From positions 4,639,418-4,703,417 of the forward strand of contig NZ_JACDXJ010000001.1 of NCBI RefSeq assembly GCF_013520865.1: a stretch of 64,000 nt of DNA, in the 5' to 3' direction. Position numbers and translations under genes: made by a program. This stretch comes from Microvirga mediterraneensis (GTDB lineage Bacteria; Pseudomonadota; Alphaproteobacteria; Rhizobiales; Beijerinckiaceae). Under the pieces are notes generated by a model. It searched no databases, had not been told where the DNA came from, and saw only the letters and a list, made by a program, of their open reading frames with translations. Shown here piece by piece: positions 54,177 through 63,393 of this stretch (the first letter of the stretch is position 1; each line of letters begins with the position of its first letter).

Positions 54177-55907
54177 TCAGGCAGCCGGACGGTTGGCGGT
54201 CGACACAGCGTCGGCCCCGGCGAGATGCCGCCCTGCGATGAAGCCGAAGGTCATGGCCGGCCCGAGCGTGATGCCCCCGCCGGGATAATTGCCGCCCATG
54301 ATGCTCGCCATGTCGTTGCCGGCGGCATAGAGTCCGGGAATGGCATTTCCGCTCTCATCGATTACCCGCGCGTCGGCGTCGGTGCGCAGGCCCGCAAAGG
54401 TGCCGAGATCTCCCGGCACGACTTTCACCGCATAGAATGGACCGTTCTCGATAGGACCGACGCAAGGATTGGGTTTGTGGTCCGGATCGCCGAGATAGCG
54501 GTTATACGCCGTGCTGCCGCGCTTGAACTGAGGGTCCTCTCCCCGGCGCGCATCACGGTTATAGGTCGCGACCGTCAGCTCGAACTTAGCGGCATTGATG
54601 CCGATCTTCTCCGCCAACTCGCGCAGGGTGCGCCCTTTCACCAGATAACCGTTCTGCAGCGCAGGCGTCAGGGGCACCGGGAATGGCTTCACGAAGCCGA
54701 GACCGTAGCGGCGGATCGTCGGATGATCGACGATGAGCCAAGCTGCCTTTTCCGGATCGTCGCCGCAGGCGTTGACCATGGCCTGAACGAAATCGTGGTA
54801 GGAATTCGCCTCGTTCGTGAAGCGCTGACCGCCCTTCGTCACGGCAATGACGCCGGGCTTGCCGCGGTCGATGAAATGCGGGAACGGACCTGAAGTGCCG
54901 TCACGGCGCGGAACGAGGGATACGGGAACCCAGGCTGCCGCATTGGGAAGGCCGTCGATTGCTTTGCCCCCGACCCGTTCGCCCAGACGAATACCGTCAC
55001 CCGTGTTGCCGGGAGGGGCGGGAGACCAGTGCTCGGCCCCCGTCGGCGCATGCGGGAACAGTTCTTTTCGGCGCAGCATGTCCTGCGGAAAACCGCCGGC
55101 CGCCAACACCACGCCGCGACGGGTGAGAACTTCCGTCATTCCATCCTCGGTCTGGACCAAGGCTCCCTTCACCGCTCCACCTTGAACGATCAGGTCCTTC
55201 ACGGGCGACGAGGTCCAGATCGGGATGTTCTGGTCCAATGCGGACTTGGCGAGACGCCCGATCAGAGCATTGCCGTTCGTCAGCCGCATTGCACGACCAT
55301 GAGAGACGAGGTCGCGACCATACTTGGCCAGAAGCACGCCCACATAGGCGGCGGACTTGACGGAGCGTGTTACGTTGAAGAAGTGCAGCAGTTCCTTGCC
55401 CGATCCGATCATCATGCCGAGAAAGGTGATCTCCTTCAGCGGAGGCCTCAGGCGGGCGATCTCCTTGCCGAGCTTGCGTCCATCATAAGGCGTTGCCACA
55501 ACGGAGCGGCCGCCGGACATGCCGCCGGGAGCGTCGGGATGATAATCGGAGAAGGCCGGACCGAGGGTGAAATCCATCTCGGTCTTTTCCTGAAAGAACT
55601 CGACCATCTTCGGGCCATTGTCGAGAAAGGCGTCGATGCGTGCGGCATCGAAGTGGTTACCGGCCTCATGCTGGAGATAGGTGCGCGCCGCCTCGCGGGA
55701 ATCCTTGAATCCTTCACGCTTCGCCAGCGGATTGCAGGGTATCCACATCCAACCGCCTGAGCGGGCGGTCGTCCCGCCGAAGACCGGCTCCTTCTCCGTG
55801 ATGATCACGTCGAGGCCGTGAAGCTTGGCTGTCAGCGCGGTCGCGAAACCGCCGGCGCCGGACCCAACAACCAGAACATCGCAGGTGACAGTTTTCGTCG
55901 GCTTCAT
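54177..55907 (-). CDS. FAD-dependent dehydrogenase, 3-ketosteroid-delta1-dehydrogenase/fumarate-reductase family
   Basis: A 576-residue flavoprotein. The Rossmann FAD motif VLVVGSGAGGFATALTA is at the N-terminus, followed by GGTTARSGGWMWIPCNPLA. The C-terminal NYPGGGITLGPAMTFGFIAGRHLA closes the flavin site, with a Tyr in YNRYLGDPDHKPN. The layout resembles 3-ketosteroid dehydrogenases and related catabolic flavoproteins rather than the fumarate reductase of respiration. I prefer the ATG at 55907 (MKPTK), preceded by AGGA; 55919 is an alternative. A palindromic operator pair lies 60-100 bases upstream. Confidence 0.85.
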   Translation of the reverse strand: MKPTKTVTCDVLVVGSGAGGFATALTAKLHGLDVIITEKEPVFGGTTARSGGWMWIPCNPLAKREGFKDSREAARTYLQHEAGNHFDAARIDAFLDNGPKMVEFFQEKTEMDFTLGPAFSDYHPDAPGGMSGGRSVVATPYDGRKLGKEIARLRPPLKEITFLGMMIGSGKELLHFFNVTRSVKSAAYVGVLLAKYGRDLVSHGRAMRLTNGNALIGRLAKSALDQNIPIWTSSPVKDLIVQGGAVKGALVQTEDGMTEVLTRRGVVLAAGGFPQDMLRRKELFPHAPTGAEHWSPAPPGNTGDGIRLGERVGGKAIDGLPNAAAWVPVSLVPRRDGTSGPFPHFIDRGKPGVIAVTKGGQRFTNEANSYHDFVQAMVNACGDDPEKAAWLIVDHPTIRRYGLGFVKPFPVPLTPALQNGYLVKGRTLRELAEKIGINAAKFELTVATYNRDARRGEDPQFKRGSTAYNRYLGDPDHKPNPCVGPIENGPFYAVKVVPGDLGTFAGLRTDADARVIDESGNAIPGLYAAGNDMASIMGGNYPGGGITLGPAMTFGFIAGRHLAGADAVSTANRPAA

Positions 55908-55966
55908 GGCGTTCCTCATACCTCGCCCCGCTCTATCGTCCGATGAGCGCTCCTGATTCAGCATTT

Positions 55967-56008
55967 GCGAATGCGTTTGTTGAATTTGTTTTAGACGAAC
56001 GCATTCGC
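55967..56008. promoter_or_regulatory. Candidate IclR operator pair upstream of the flavoprotein operon
   Basis: GCGAATGCGTTTG (55967-55979) and, inverted, GACGAACGCATTCGC (55994-56008) match each other and the palindrome at 57578 and 63651. Confidence 0.6.
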
Positions 56009-56057
56009 TATTTCAAGATGCCTTGAATCTCTTCCAGACGTCCCGGGCTGCCCGTTG

Positions 56058-56741
56058 TCAGACCACTTCGTGCGTTTCGACGAGGAACGTGGTGATTTCC
56101 TCGATGAAGCTGAGCGCGTGGGTCTGCGAGACATGCGCCGCGCGAGAGCGGAATGCCGCTTCGATATCGGCAACGGAGCGGAACCACAGCTCCACCATGC
56201 CGTCGATGGGCAGCGCCTCGTAGGCTCCCGCTTGCCCCAGAGCGGCGCTGCGGTCTGTGACGAAATTCTGTGTGTAGCCCATGAGGTTCGGAAAATTCTT
56301 CACCGCATCGGCATGGAAGCCCCACCATTCCGCCTTGAACTGTTCGGGCGTCAGGCCTTTCTTACGCGTCAGGATCGACATGCGCTTGACGAGCGGTCCC
56401 GCCGCCACCGGCACGACGACGTTCTGCTCGGCTGTGATCAATCCCGTGTCGCCCACGAAGCGCACATGGTCTTGAGCGACCTCCCGATAGGCATCGGACG
56501 AGATCGCCCGGCGCATGTCGTCGACGCTGTCGAACCACAGCTCGGAAATTCCATCGATCGACCAGGCGCCCCTGGCATGGTCGATGGCAAGCTGGCTGCT
56601 GTCGACGACGTGGTTCTGATGGTAATGCCTCAAGCCCGGCAGACGGGCCGCCAAAGGTCCATGCACGTCCCGCCAATGGCTGCGGAAGTCTTCGATGCTC
56701 ACACCCGGCTTGCGGGTCAGAAGTCCCATGCGAACGATCAT
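56058..56741 (-). CDS. Double EthD-domain protein
   Basis: A 227-residue protein made of two EthD-type dimeric alpha/beta-barrel domains (about 1-110 and 120-225). Each has the R-K-G-L/V-S-x-E-x-F-x-x-W-x-x-x-H pattern (RKPGVSIEDFRSHWRDVHG; RKKGLTPEQFKAEWWGFHA). EthD proteins are needed for tert-butyl-ether degradation in Rhodococcus by an unknown mechanism. The ATG at 56741 follows GAGGAGAG. It follows the SDR gene by 10 bases. Confidence 0.85.
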   Translation of the reverse strand: MIVRMGLLTRKPGVSIEDFRSHWRDVHGPLAARLPGLRHYHQNHVVDSSQLAIDHARGAWSIDGISELWFDSVDDMRRAISSDAYREVAQDHVRFVGDTGLITAEQNVVVPVAAGPLVKRMSILTRKKGLTPEQFKAEWWGFHADAVKNFPNLMGYTQNFVTDRSAALGQAGAYEALPIDGMVELWFRSVADIEAAFRSRAAHVSQTHALSFIEEITTFLVETHEVV

Positions 56742-56751
56742 GACGCTCTCC

Positions 56752-57501
56752 TCAGACGGCGAGGTAGCCACCGTCGACGACGAGCGTCGTGCCCGTCACG
56801 TAGCTCGACATGTCGGAGGCGAGGAAGACCGTCGGGCCGATCAGCTCCTCGGGCTCACCGAAGCGGCCGAGCGGAATGCGCGCAAGAAATCGTTCCGCTC
56901 GCTCGGGATTGGTACGCGTGGCTTCAGTCATCGGCGTGTTGAGCGTGCCCGGCGCGATCGCGTTCACGCGAACGCCGTCCTTTGCGAGTTCCTGCGCAAG
57001 ATTCTGCGTCAGCATGCGCACGGCGGCCTTCGAAGTAGAATAGCTGATAGACGTGGATGTCGACACGAAGGAAGCGATCGACGCCATGTTGATGATTGTT
57101 CCTTTCGTTGCCCGCAATGCAGCGACGAATGCCAGCGTCACATTGAGCGTGCCGTCGAGATTGACCTGCATCGCGGCATCCCAGGAGCGGCGCACGTCGG
57201 GGCTGTCGATCGTGTTGCGCGGGCATATGCCCGCATTGTTGACGAGAACCGAGACTTGTCCGATGGAAGCGTCGACCTCGCGCGCCAGTGCCGTGCAGGC
57301 CTCGGCATCGGCAACGTTGAGCGTGTAGGACCAGGCCTCGCCTCCCGCCTGGACGATGCCCTCTGCCGTCTGCCTGGCCGCATCACCATTCAGATCGGTC
57401 ACGATGACCCGCGCTCCCTCCGCGGCGAGCCCGCGTGCAATGGCGGCGCCGTTTCCTTGGCCGGCACCGGTGACAAGTGCGATACGCCCTTTGAGCAACA
57501 T
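56752..57501 (-). CDS. Short-chain dehydrogenase/reductase (FabG-like)
   Basis: A 249-residue SDR with TGAGQGNGAAIARGLAAEGARVIVTDL (NAD(P) site; Asp after the beta strand favours NAD), the NNAG block, catalytic Ser-Tyr-Lys (SIASFVSTSTSISYSTSKAAV) and the C-terminal DGGYLAV. It probably oxidises a secondary alcohol or reduces a ketone of the catabolised compound. It is the first gene of the two-gene unit with the EthD protein and has a perfect 14-bp palindrome about 75 bases upstream. Confidence 0.9.
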   Translation of the reverse strand: MLLKGRIALVTGAGQGNGAAIARGLAAEGARVIVTDLNGDAARQTAEGIVQAGGEAWSYTLNVADAEACTALAREVDASIGQVSVLVNNAGICPRNTIDSPDVRRSWDAAMQVNLDGTLNVTLAFVAALRATKGTIINMASIASFVSTSTSISYSTSKAAVRMLTQNLAQELAKDGVRVNAIAPGTLNTPMTEATRTNPERAERFLARIPLGRFGEPEELIGPTVFLASDMSSYVTGTTLVVDGGYLAV

Positions 57502-57577
57502 CTGTTTCGGCTCCCTGATGGTGATTGGTGCAATGCCCGGGCATGAGCTATCGAGCGCTGATCACAATAATCATATG

Positions 57578-57591
57578 GCGAACGCGTTCGC
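57578..57591. promoter_or_regulatory. Candidate IclR operator upstream of the SDR-EthD operon
   Basis: GCGAACGCGTTCGC is a perfect 14-base palindrome followed by AAATGGCGAATAGTCG, closely matching the segment at 63651. Confidence 0.65.
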
Positions 57592-57706
57592 AAATGGCGA
57601 ATAGTCGTAGATCGGCCTATTGGCTTCGAGAAAGGCGACAACGCAGCAGAAGACGCTCCGCACCGCAGAGAGTACAGCACCGAAGGAATTTGGTGAGAAT
57701 GCGCGG

Positions 57707-58564
57707 CTAAGCGCGACGGCGACGCTTGGCGACAGGCGCCATGACGATCTCGGCTCCTTCCTCCGAGGAGGCTCCGCCATTCTCATGCGGCGCATAGCCA
57801 AGCTGTGCCGAGAGCTTTCGGGTAAAAGCCAGCAGGGCCTTCGCATCGGCGCTCTTGGGGCCGATGTCGAGAACGCCCGTGGGGCCGATCAGCGTGATGG
57901 CGAGCTGCATCTGTCCACTGTAATCGAAGACGGGAGCTGCAATGCCGTTGATGCCCGTGACGGGCTTGCTCTCGGTGGTCGCGTAGCCGAGCCGTCTGGC
58001 GGTTGCCACTTCGGCTTCCAGCTCCTTGCGCGAGGTCGGCGCGCCGACGCCCTGGATGCGGGCGCCTTTGCGGAGCTCCTCGGCCAATTGCGCCTCGACG
58101 ATCTTCGGAGGCATGAACGCGGCGAAGACCTTGCCGGTGGCCGTGCCGGTGATCGAGAAGACGGTTCCGGTCCGCACGTTCACATGGACCTGATCGCTGC
58201 CTTCCTGGACCTGGACGATGGTGGCGCCGTGGGTTCCCCATACGGCGATGGTCACCATGAGGCCGATCTCTTCGGCGAATTCGACGACCGCATGCGCGGC
58301 GAGGCGCAGAGGATCGAAGCTTCGCAGGCGCGCGATGCCGAGCTGCAGGGCGAAGGGGCCGAGCAGATAGCGCCCGCTCGCCGCATCCTGCTCGACGAGC
58401 TCCAGCTTGCGGAAGCTGACGAGATAGGCATGCGCCTGGGCCGGTGCGACATCCGCCAGGGTGGCCAATTCGCGCAGCATCAAGGGCTTTCCCGCCTTGA
58501 CCAGCGCCGCGAGGATCCTGCCCCCGACCTCGACCGATTGTACGCCGCGTCCGTCGATACTCAT
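57707..58564 (-). CDS. IclR-family transcriptional regulator
   Basis: A 285-residue regulator with an N-terminal winged helix (SVEVGGRILAALVKAGKPLMLRELATLADVAPAQAHAYLVSFRKLELVEQD) and a C-terminal GAF-like effector domain (LMVTIAVWGTHGATIVQV... GIAAPVFDYSGQMQLAITLIGP). It usually represses or activates catabolic operons in answer to an aromatic or keto acid. It ends the Liv-type importer gene run, 32 bases after LivF. It is the natural candidate to bind the palindromes upstream of the three units. Confidence 0.9.
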   Translation of the reverse strand: MSIDGRGVQSVEVGGRILAALVKAGKPLMLRELATLADVAPAQAHAYLVSFRKLELVEQDAASGRYLLGPFALQLGIARLRSFDPLRLAAHAVVEFAEEIGLMVTIAVWGTHGATIVQVQEGSDQVHVNVRTGTVFSITGTATGKVFAAFMPPKIVEAQLAEELRKGARIQGVGAPTSRKELEAEVATARRLGYATTESKPVTGINGIAAPVFDYSGQMQLAITLIGPTGVLDIGPKSADAKALLAFTRKLSAQLGYAPHENGGASSEEGAEIVMAPVAKRRRRA

Positions 58565-58596
58565 GGCTCAATCCAATCTTTCCCAAGGCAGCGGCG

Positions 58597-59319
58597 TCAC
58601 GCCGTGCCGTGGGATACCCCAAGATAGGCCGCGCGAACCTTCGGATCGTGAAGGAGCTGCTGCCCTGTTCCGGACAATGTCACATTGCCGGTCTCAAGAA
58701 CATAGGCCCTGTCCGCGATGGCCAGTGCCATATTGGCCATCTGTTCCACAAGAAGGATTGTGATGCCGGACCGGCGCAAAGATACGATGATGTCGAAGAT
58801 TTCCTGGATGATCTTCGGCGCGAGGCCGAGCGAGGGCTCGTCGAGGAGGAGCAGCCGGGGCTTGCCCATGAGCGCCCGGGCGATGGCGAGCATCTGCTGC
58901 TCGCCGCCCGACAGGGTCACGGCCATCTGGTTTCGGCGCTCGCGCAGGCGGGGAAACAGCTTGAACTGCTCCTCGACCTCGGCCTCCAGAGCATCGTTGG
59001 ACAAGCGCCTGAAATAGGCCCCCAGGGTCAGGTTGTCGTAGACGCTCTGGTCCGGGAAAACCTGCCGCCCCTCGGGAGACAGGGCGATGCCGCGCGCGAC
59101 CCTGCGATGGGGCGGAAGCCGGGTGACGTCTTCCTGTTCGAACAGGATCTGCCCGGAGCTGACCGGCATCAAACCGGCAATCCCTTTCAACAGAGTGCTC
59201 TTTCCGGCGCCGTTGCCGCCGACGATGGCGACGACCTCGCCGGCTTCGACCTCGATGCTGGCCTTGCGGACAGCGCAGATCGGGCCGTAGGCGAGATGAA
59301 CGTCCTGAATTTTCAGCAT
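58597..59319 (-). CDS. Branched-chain-amino-acid-type ABC transporter ATPase (LivF)
   Basis: A 240-residue ATPase with Walker A GGNGAGKST, signature LSGGEQQMLAIARALM and Walker B LLLLDEPSLGLAPK. The short form and the sequence SPEGRQVFPDQSVYDNLTLGAY are typical of LivF. With LivG it drives an importer for branched-chain or small organic acids. It follows the LivM-LivG fusion gene by 15 bases. Confidence 0.92.
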   Translation of the reverse strand: MLKIQDVHLAYGPICAVRKASIEVEAGEVVAIVGGNGAGKSTLLKGIAGLMPVSSGQILFEQEDVTRLPPHRRVARGIALSPEGRQVFPDQSVYDNLTLGAYFRRLSNDALEAEVEEQFKLFPRLRERRNQMAVTLSGGEQQMLAIARALMGKPRLLLLDEPSLGLAPKIIQEIFDIIVSLRRSGITILLVEQMANMALAIADRAYVLETGNVTLSGTGQQLLHDPKVRAAYLGVSHGTA

Positions 59320-59334
59320 TGTCGCTCTCCTGGC

Positions 59335-61119
59335 CTAGGCCGCCTCGGTTGAGGTGCCGAGATAGGCTTCCATGACCCTCGGGTCGGCCTGGATCTTGGC
59401 AGGCGCGCCTTCGGCAATCTTCTGACCGTAGTCGAGAACGATCACGTGGTCCGAGATGGACATGACGAGGTCCATGTGATGCTCGATCAAAAGGATCGTG
59501 ATCCCCTCGTTGCGGATGCGCACGAGCAATTGCCCCAGCTCCGCCGTCTCCTGCGGGTTCAGGCCCGCGGCCGGCTCGTCGAGCAGGAGAAGGAACGGCT
59601 CGGATGCGAGAGCCCGCGCCAGCTCGACCCGGCGCTGGAGGCCGTAAGCCAGGCTTCCGGCCGGTGTCTCGGCATAGCGCGAGAGACCCGTGAAGGCCAG
59701 GATCGCATTGACCTTGCGCAGCGCCTGGGCCTCTTCCCGCCACGCCTTGGGCAGGCCCAGGAGCGATGAGGCGAAGCCGTTCCGCATCCGGGAATGCTGG
59801 CCCAGCAGCACGTTCTCGCGCACGGACAGATCTTTGAACAGCCTGAGATTCTGGAAGGTCCGGGCGATCCCCTGGTCGCAGATTCCATGCACGGATTGCT
59901 GGGTGATCTCGCTTCCCAGGAAGGTCACCTTGCCCTGGTCCGGGCGGATGATCCCGGTGAGCATGTTGATGAAGGTGCTCTTGCCCGCCCCATTGGGGCC
60001 GATCAGGGCATGGATATGCCCTTCCGTGAGAGTGACGGAAACATCCCTTGCCGGAACGACGCCGCCGAAAGCCTTGTTGAGCTTGTCGGCCGTCAGAAGG
60101 CTTCCCGCACCAGCCTGCAGCACAGCCCTGGTCGGCAGCTTGGGAGCAGCCATGCCTTGCATCGCGCCGGCATCCGCGCTCGCGGCGCGAACCAGTCCGA
60201 TCTTCTGGAAGAGCGATCCGAAGACGCCCGCCAAACCCTTGGGCATCGCGTAGAGGGCGAAGAGCAGCAGCGCGCCGTTGACGAAATGCTCGATCCAGGA
60301 CCAGCGCGCCACGAGCGCTCCGATGATCACGAGCGTTACGGATCCGAGCAACGGCCCGTAGAGCGATCCGCTTCCGCCGAACAGCACCAGCAGCAGGATG
60401 AAGACCGACAGGTGGAAATTGATGAAGTCGGAATTGATGTACTGGTTCTGCTGCGCCACCAAGGCGCCCGCAAGGCCGCAGGTCACGGCCGCGATCACGA
60501 AGGCGAGCACCTTGTAGCGATAGACCGCCACGCCGACCGCTCCGGCGGCCACCTCGTCGGCCTGGAGGGACAGGAACGCACGCCCGAACCGTCCGCGAAG
60601 CAGATTGCGGAGCAGAAGATGGGCCACGAGGCACAGGAGCAACCCGAACCAGACCCACTGCACCATCGTGAAAGGCGTGCCGCCGATGTTCAGAGGCTGG
60701 ATGGAGTAGATGCCCATGGCACCGCCGAACACCTCGGAGCCTTCCGTCACCACCTTCTCGATGACGATGCCGAAGGCCAAAGTCACCATGGCAAGGCTCG
60801 GCCCCTTTACCCGCAGGGAGGGCACGGCGATCAGGATGCCGAAGACACCTGAGACGAAGCAGGCGAGCAACAGCGACAGCCAGGGACCGATCTCGTAGCG
60901 CGTGGTCAACAAAGCGACCGCATAGGCGCCCGCGGCGAAGAGCCCCGCTTGGCCGAGAGACTTCTGCCCCGCGAATCCGAGCAGCACGTTCATGCCTGCG
61001 GCGCACAAGAAATAGACGCAGATCATGAACAGCGTGCGCAGGTAGAACTCGTTCTCGATGAACGAGGCGCCGACCGCGAGAGCCGCAACGAGGACGATGG
61101 ATCCGATGACGTGGCGCAT
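59335..61119 (-). CDS. LivM-LivG fusion: importer permease fused to ATPase
   Basis: A 594-residue fusion. Residues 1-310 are a LivM-type permease with about ten hydrophobic segments (FAGQKSLGQAGLFAAGAYAVALL, PSLRVKGPSLAMVTLAFGIVIEKV). A short linker at about 310-345 leads to a LivG-type ATPase (Walker A GPNGAGKST, signature SLAYGLQRRVELARALA, Walker B LLLDEPAAGLNP) ending near residue 594. In most systems these are two genes. The ATG at 61119 (MRHVIGS) starts 5 bases after the LivH stop. Confidence 0.9.
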   Translation of the reverse strand: MRHVIGSIVLVAALAVGASFIENEFYLRTLFMICVYFLCAAGMNVLLGFAGQKSLGQAGLFAAGAYAVALLTTRYEIGPWLSLLLACFVSGVFGILIAVPSLRVKGPSLAMVTLAFGIVIEKVVTEGSEVFGGAMGIYSIQPLNIGGTPFTMVQWVWFGLLLCLVAHLLLRNLLRGRFGRAFLSLQADEVAAGAVGVAVYRYKVLAFVIAAVTCGLAGALVAQQNQYINSDFINFHLSVFILLLVLFGGSGSLYGPLLGSVTLVIIGALVARWSWIEHFVNGALLLFALYAMPKGLAGVFGSLFQKIGLVRAASADAGAMQGMAAPKLPTRAVLQAGAGSLLTADKLNKAFGGVVPARDVSVTLTEGHIHALIGPNGAGKSTFINMLTGIIRPDQGKVTFLGSEITQQSVHGICDQGIARTFQNLRLFKDLSVRENVLLGQHSRMRNGFASSLLGLPKAWREEAQALRKVNAILAFTGLSRYAETPAGSLAYGLQRRVELARALASEPFLLLLDEPAAGLNPQETAELGQLLVRIRNEGITILLIEHHMDLVMSISDHVIVLDYGQKIAEGAPAKIQADPRVMEAYLGTSTEAA

Positions 61120-61124
61120 GCGCG

Positions 61125-62048
61125 TTAAACCTTGTCGACGGCGGCCCGGCCGAAGAGGCCCGCCGGGCGGAATGCCAGAACGAGGATGATCAGGCCGAAG
61201 ACGACGATCTCGCGCCATTGCGCCTGCCAGAGTCCGACGCCGGATTCCAGGACGCCCAGGATGAAGCCGCCATAGATGCAGCCGCGCGGGTTGTTCAATC
61301 CGCCGATGATGGCGCCGGAGAAGGCCTTGAGGGCAAAACCCATGCCCATGAAAAGCGACGCCGAGGCGATCGGCGCGATCAGCACGCCGGCCACGCCCGC
61401 AAGACCGCTCGACAGGGCGAACGCGCCGATCATGACCAGGTTGACATTGATGCCCATGAGGCTCGCGGTCTGCGGCGAATGCGCGACGGCCATCATAGCC
61501 TTGCCGATGCGCGTGCGGCGCATAACGAGATCGAGCGCGATCATGATCAGGATGGCGCAGGCGAGCACGAGCAGCTCCTGCGGGCGCACCCCTGCCCCGG
61601 CGATGCGCAGCACGTCGTCGCCCAGGGGAGACGGCACCATGACGGGAGCGGGCCCCCAGATGGCGAGGCCGATGCTCTGCAGGATCACGCCGAACCCGAT
61701 GGTGCTCATCACCCAGTTCATGCCGCCCTTGCCGGCGAAGGGGCGCACCGCGAGGACGAAAATGAGGATGCCCATGACGCCCGCCACGACCCCGGCGCCG
61801 ACGACGGCCGCCGGATAGCGCCAGGCGGCCGCCGCTTCGCTCGGAACCGCCGTCGCCGTTCCGGCGAGGCCGGACAGGAGGAGGAGCATCGTCACGCCGA
61901 TGAAGGCGCCGAACGAGATGAACTCGCCCTGGGCGAAGTTGAGCGTCTTCGTGGTCGTGAAGGTGATGCTGAAGCCGAGGGCGATCAGGGCATAGACCCC
62001 GCCGACGGCGAGGCCGCTCAGGAGAGTCTGGAGATATACGTCCAGCAT
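61125..62048 (-). CDS. Branched-chain-amino-acid-type ABC transporter permease (LivH)
   Basis: A 307-residue inner-membrane permease with eight or so helices. The N-terminus YLQTLLSGLAVGGVYALIALGFSITFTTTKTLNFAQGEF is the classic LivH start, and the EAA-like region lies in MRRTRIGKAMMAVAHSPQTASLMGINVN. The ATG at 62048 follows GGAACGC and is preferred over an upstream TTG. It forms the membrane pore with the LivM part of the fusion protein. Confidence 0.93.
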   Translation of the reverse strand: MLDVYLQTLLSGLAVGGVYALIALGFSITFTTTKTLNFAQGEFISFGAFIGVTMLLLLSGLAGTATAVPSEAAAAWRYPAAVVGAGVVAGVMGILIFVLAVRPFAGKGGMNWVMSTIGFGVILQSIGLAIWGPAPVMVPSPLGDDVLRIAGAGVRPQELLVLACAILIMIALDLVMRRTRIGKAMMAVAHSPQTASLMGINVNLVMIGAFALSSGLAGVAGVLIAPIASASLFMGMGFALKAFSGAIIGGLNNPRGCIYGGFILGVLESGVGLWQAQWREIVVFGLIILVLAFRPAGLFGRAAVDKV

Positions 62049-62202
62049 GGCGCGTTCCAACGGTGCAAGGTGTCAGGCCGGTCGATCATGGCCGGCGGGC
62101 CCGGAGCATCGTCCGGCGAAGCGGACAGGTTCGCGGGCGAAGATGCTGCCGGTCTCGAGAGGCGGTGCCACGCGCGTGGCGCCGCCTCTCATGGTCACCG
62201 GA

Positions 62203-63393
62203 TTACTGGGTGAAGTCCGAAGGTTTCAGGGCCTTCACCACATCGTCGCTGTAGGACACGAGCTTGCCGTCCTTCCAGTGCGTCCAGCGATAGTCGGAGG
62301 CGGTCAGCGCCTCGTGCTCGGTCGCGGAGAACGGCTTGTTGTAGGTCTTCATGATGCCGTCGACCGGCGCCTGAAGGTTCTCGAGCGCCTCGCGCATCTT
62401 CGGTCCTTCGGTGCTGCCCGCCTGCTTGATGGCGGCCGCCGCGATCATCGTCGCGTCGTAGCAATGCGCCGCGAAGCTGAAGGCGCTCTTGGAGGTCAGC
62501 TTGGGAGCGAGGCGATCGTAGAGCTGCTGCTGCTTCGGCGTACGGTCCTCCGTGATCGTGCGCATGAAGATCGGCTTCTCGGCGAGGGTCTTGCCGGCCG
62601 TGTCGAAGAAGCTCGCATTGTCCGAAGACCATGAGGTCAGCGTCACGGGGAAGTAGTTGATCTTCTCCATGCTGCGCACGAGCTGGCCGATGGGAGTGCC
62701 CTGCGCCCAGACGAGAACCGTGTCGACGCCCGCAGCCTTCATCTTGTTGAGCTGCGAGGTCATGTCGGTGTCGTTGACGCCGAACTTCTCGGTCGCAACC
62801 GGCTTCAGACCCTTGGCATCGCCGAGTTCCTGAAGATCCTTCAAGCCGCCCTGGCCATAGCCGGTGGTCTCGACGAGGTAACCGACATTCTTGGTGGAAG
62901 GATTGTTCTTCGCATAGGCGATGAGACCGGCAACCTGCGCGCGGTCGACCATCGACACGCGGTACATGTAGTTCTCGCCGCCCGCTGCCTTCGTGATGTC
63001 CGTCGCCGAGCCGATGCAGCCGATGGACGGATTCTTCTTCTGGTTGGGAATGTGCTTCCAGGCCAGCGCATTGCCGGAATTGGTCGGGCCGAGAACCGTG
63101 ACGACCTTCTCGTTGTCGATCAGGTCGCTCATGTTCTGGATCGACTTGGGCGGCTGCGAGAGATCGTCGCGAACCACGAGCGTCATCTTGCGGCCGAGAA
63201 TGCCGCCCGCGGCGTTGATGTCTTCGATCGCGGCCTGGATGCCAAGCACGCCGGCCTGTCCGCTCTGGGCGGACGGCGAAGCCGACAGATCGCCGTTGAA
63301 GCCGATCTTGATATCCTGGGCATAGCCGGCGGTCGAGATGGTGAGCGCGGTTCCGAGAAGAGCCGCTTTCAGCGCTGCAGATTTTGGCGTCAT
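62203..63393 (-). CDS. Branched-chain-amino-acid-type substrate-binding protein (LivK-like)
   Basis: A 396-residue periplasmic binding protein (Peripla_BP_6) with a signal peptide (cleaved after GYAQ near residue 24). DIKIGFNGDLSASPSAQSGQAGVLGIQAAIEDINAAGGILGRKMTLVVRDD is typical of this class, which binds leucine-type amino acids, amides or aromatic acids. The ATG at 63393 (MTPKSAALK) follows GGAAGGAAC. It heads the Liv-type importer operon, with a palindromic operator about 260 bases upstream. Confidence 0.92.
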   Translation of the reverse strand: MTPKSAALKAALLGTALTISTAGYAQDIKIGFNGDLSASPSAQSGQAGVLGIQAAIEDINAAGGILGRKMTLVVRDDLSQPPKSIQNMSDLIDNEKVVTVLGPTNSGNALAWKHIPNQKKNPSIGCIGSATDITKAAGGENYMYRVSMVDRAQVAGLIAYAKNNPSTKNVGYLVETTGYGQGGLKDLQELGDAKGLKPVATEKFGVNDTDMTSQLNKMKAAGVDTVLVWAQGTPIGQLVRSMEKINYFPVTLTSWSSDNASFFDTAGKTLAEKPIFMRTITEDRTPKQQQLYDRLAPKLTSKSAFSFAAHCYDATMIAAAAIKQAGSTEGPKMREALENLQAPVDGIMKTYNKPFSATEHEALTASDYRWTHWKDGKLVSYSDDVVKALKPSDFTQ

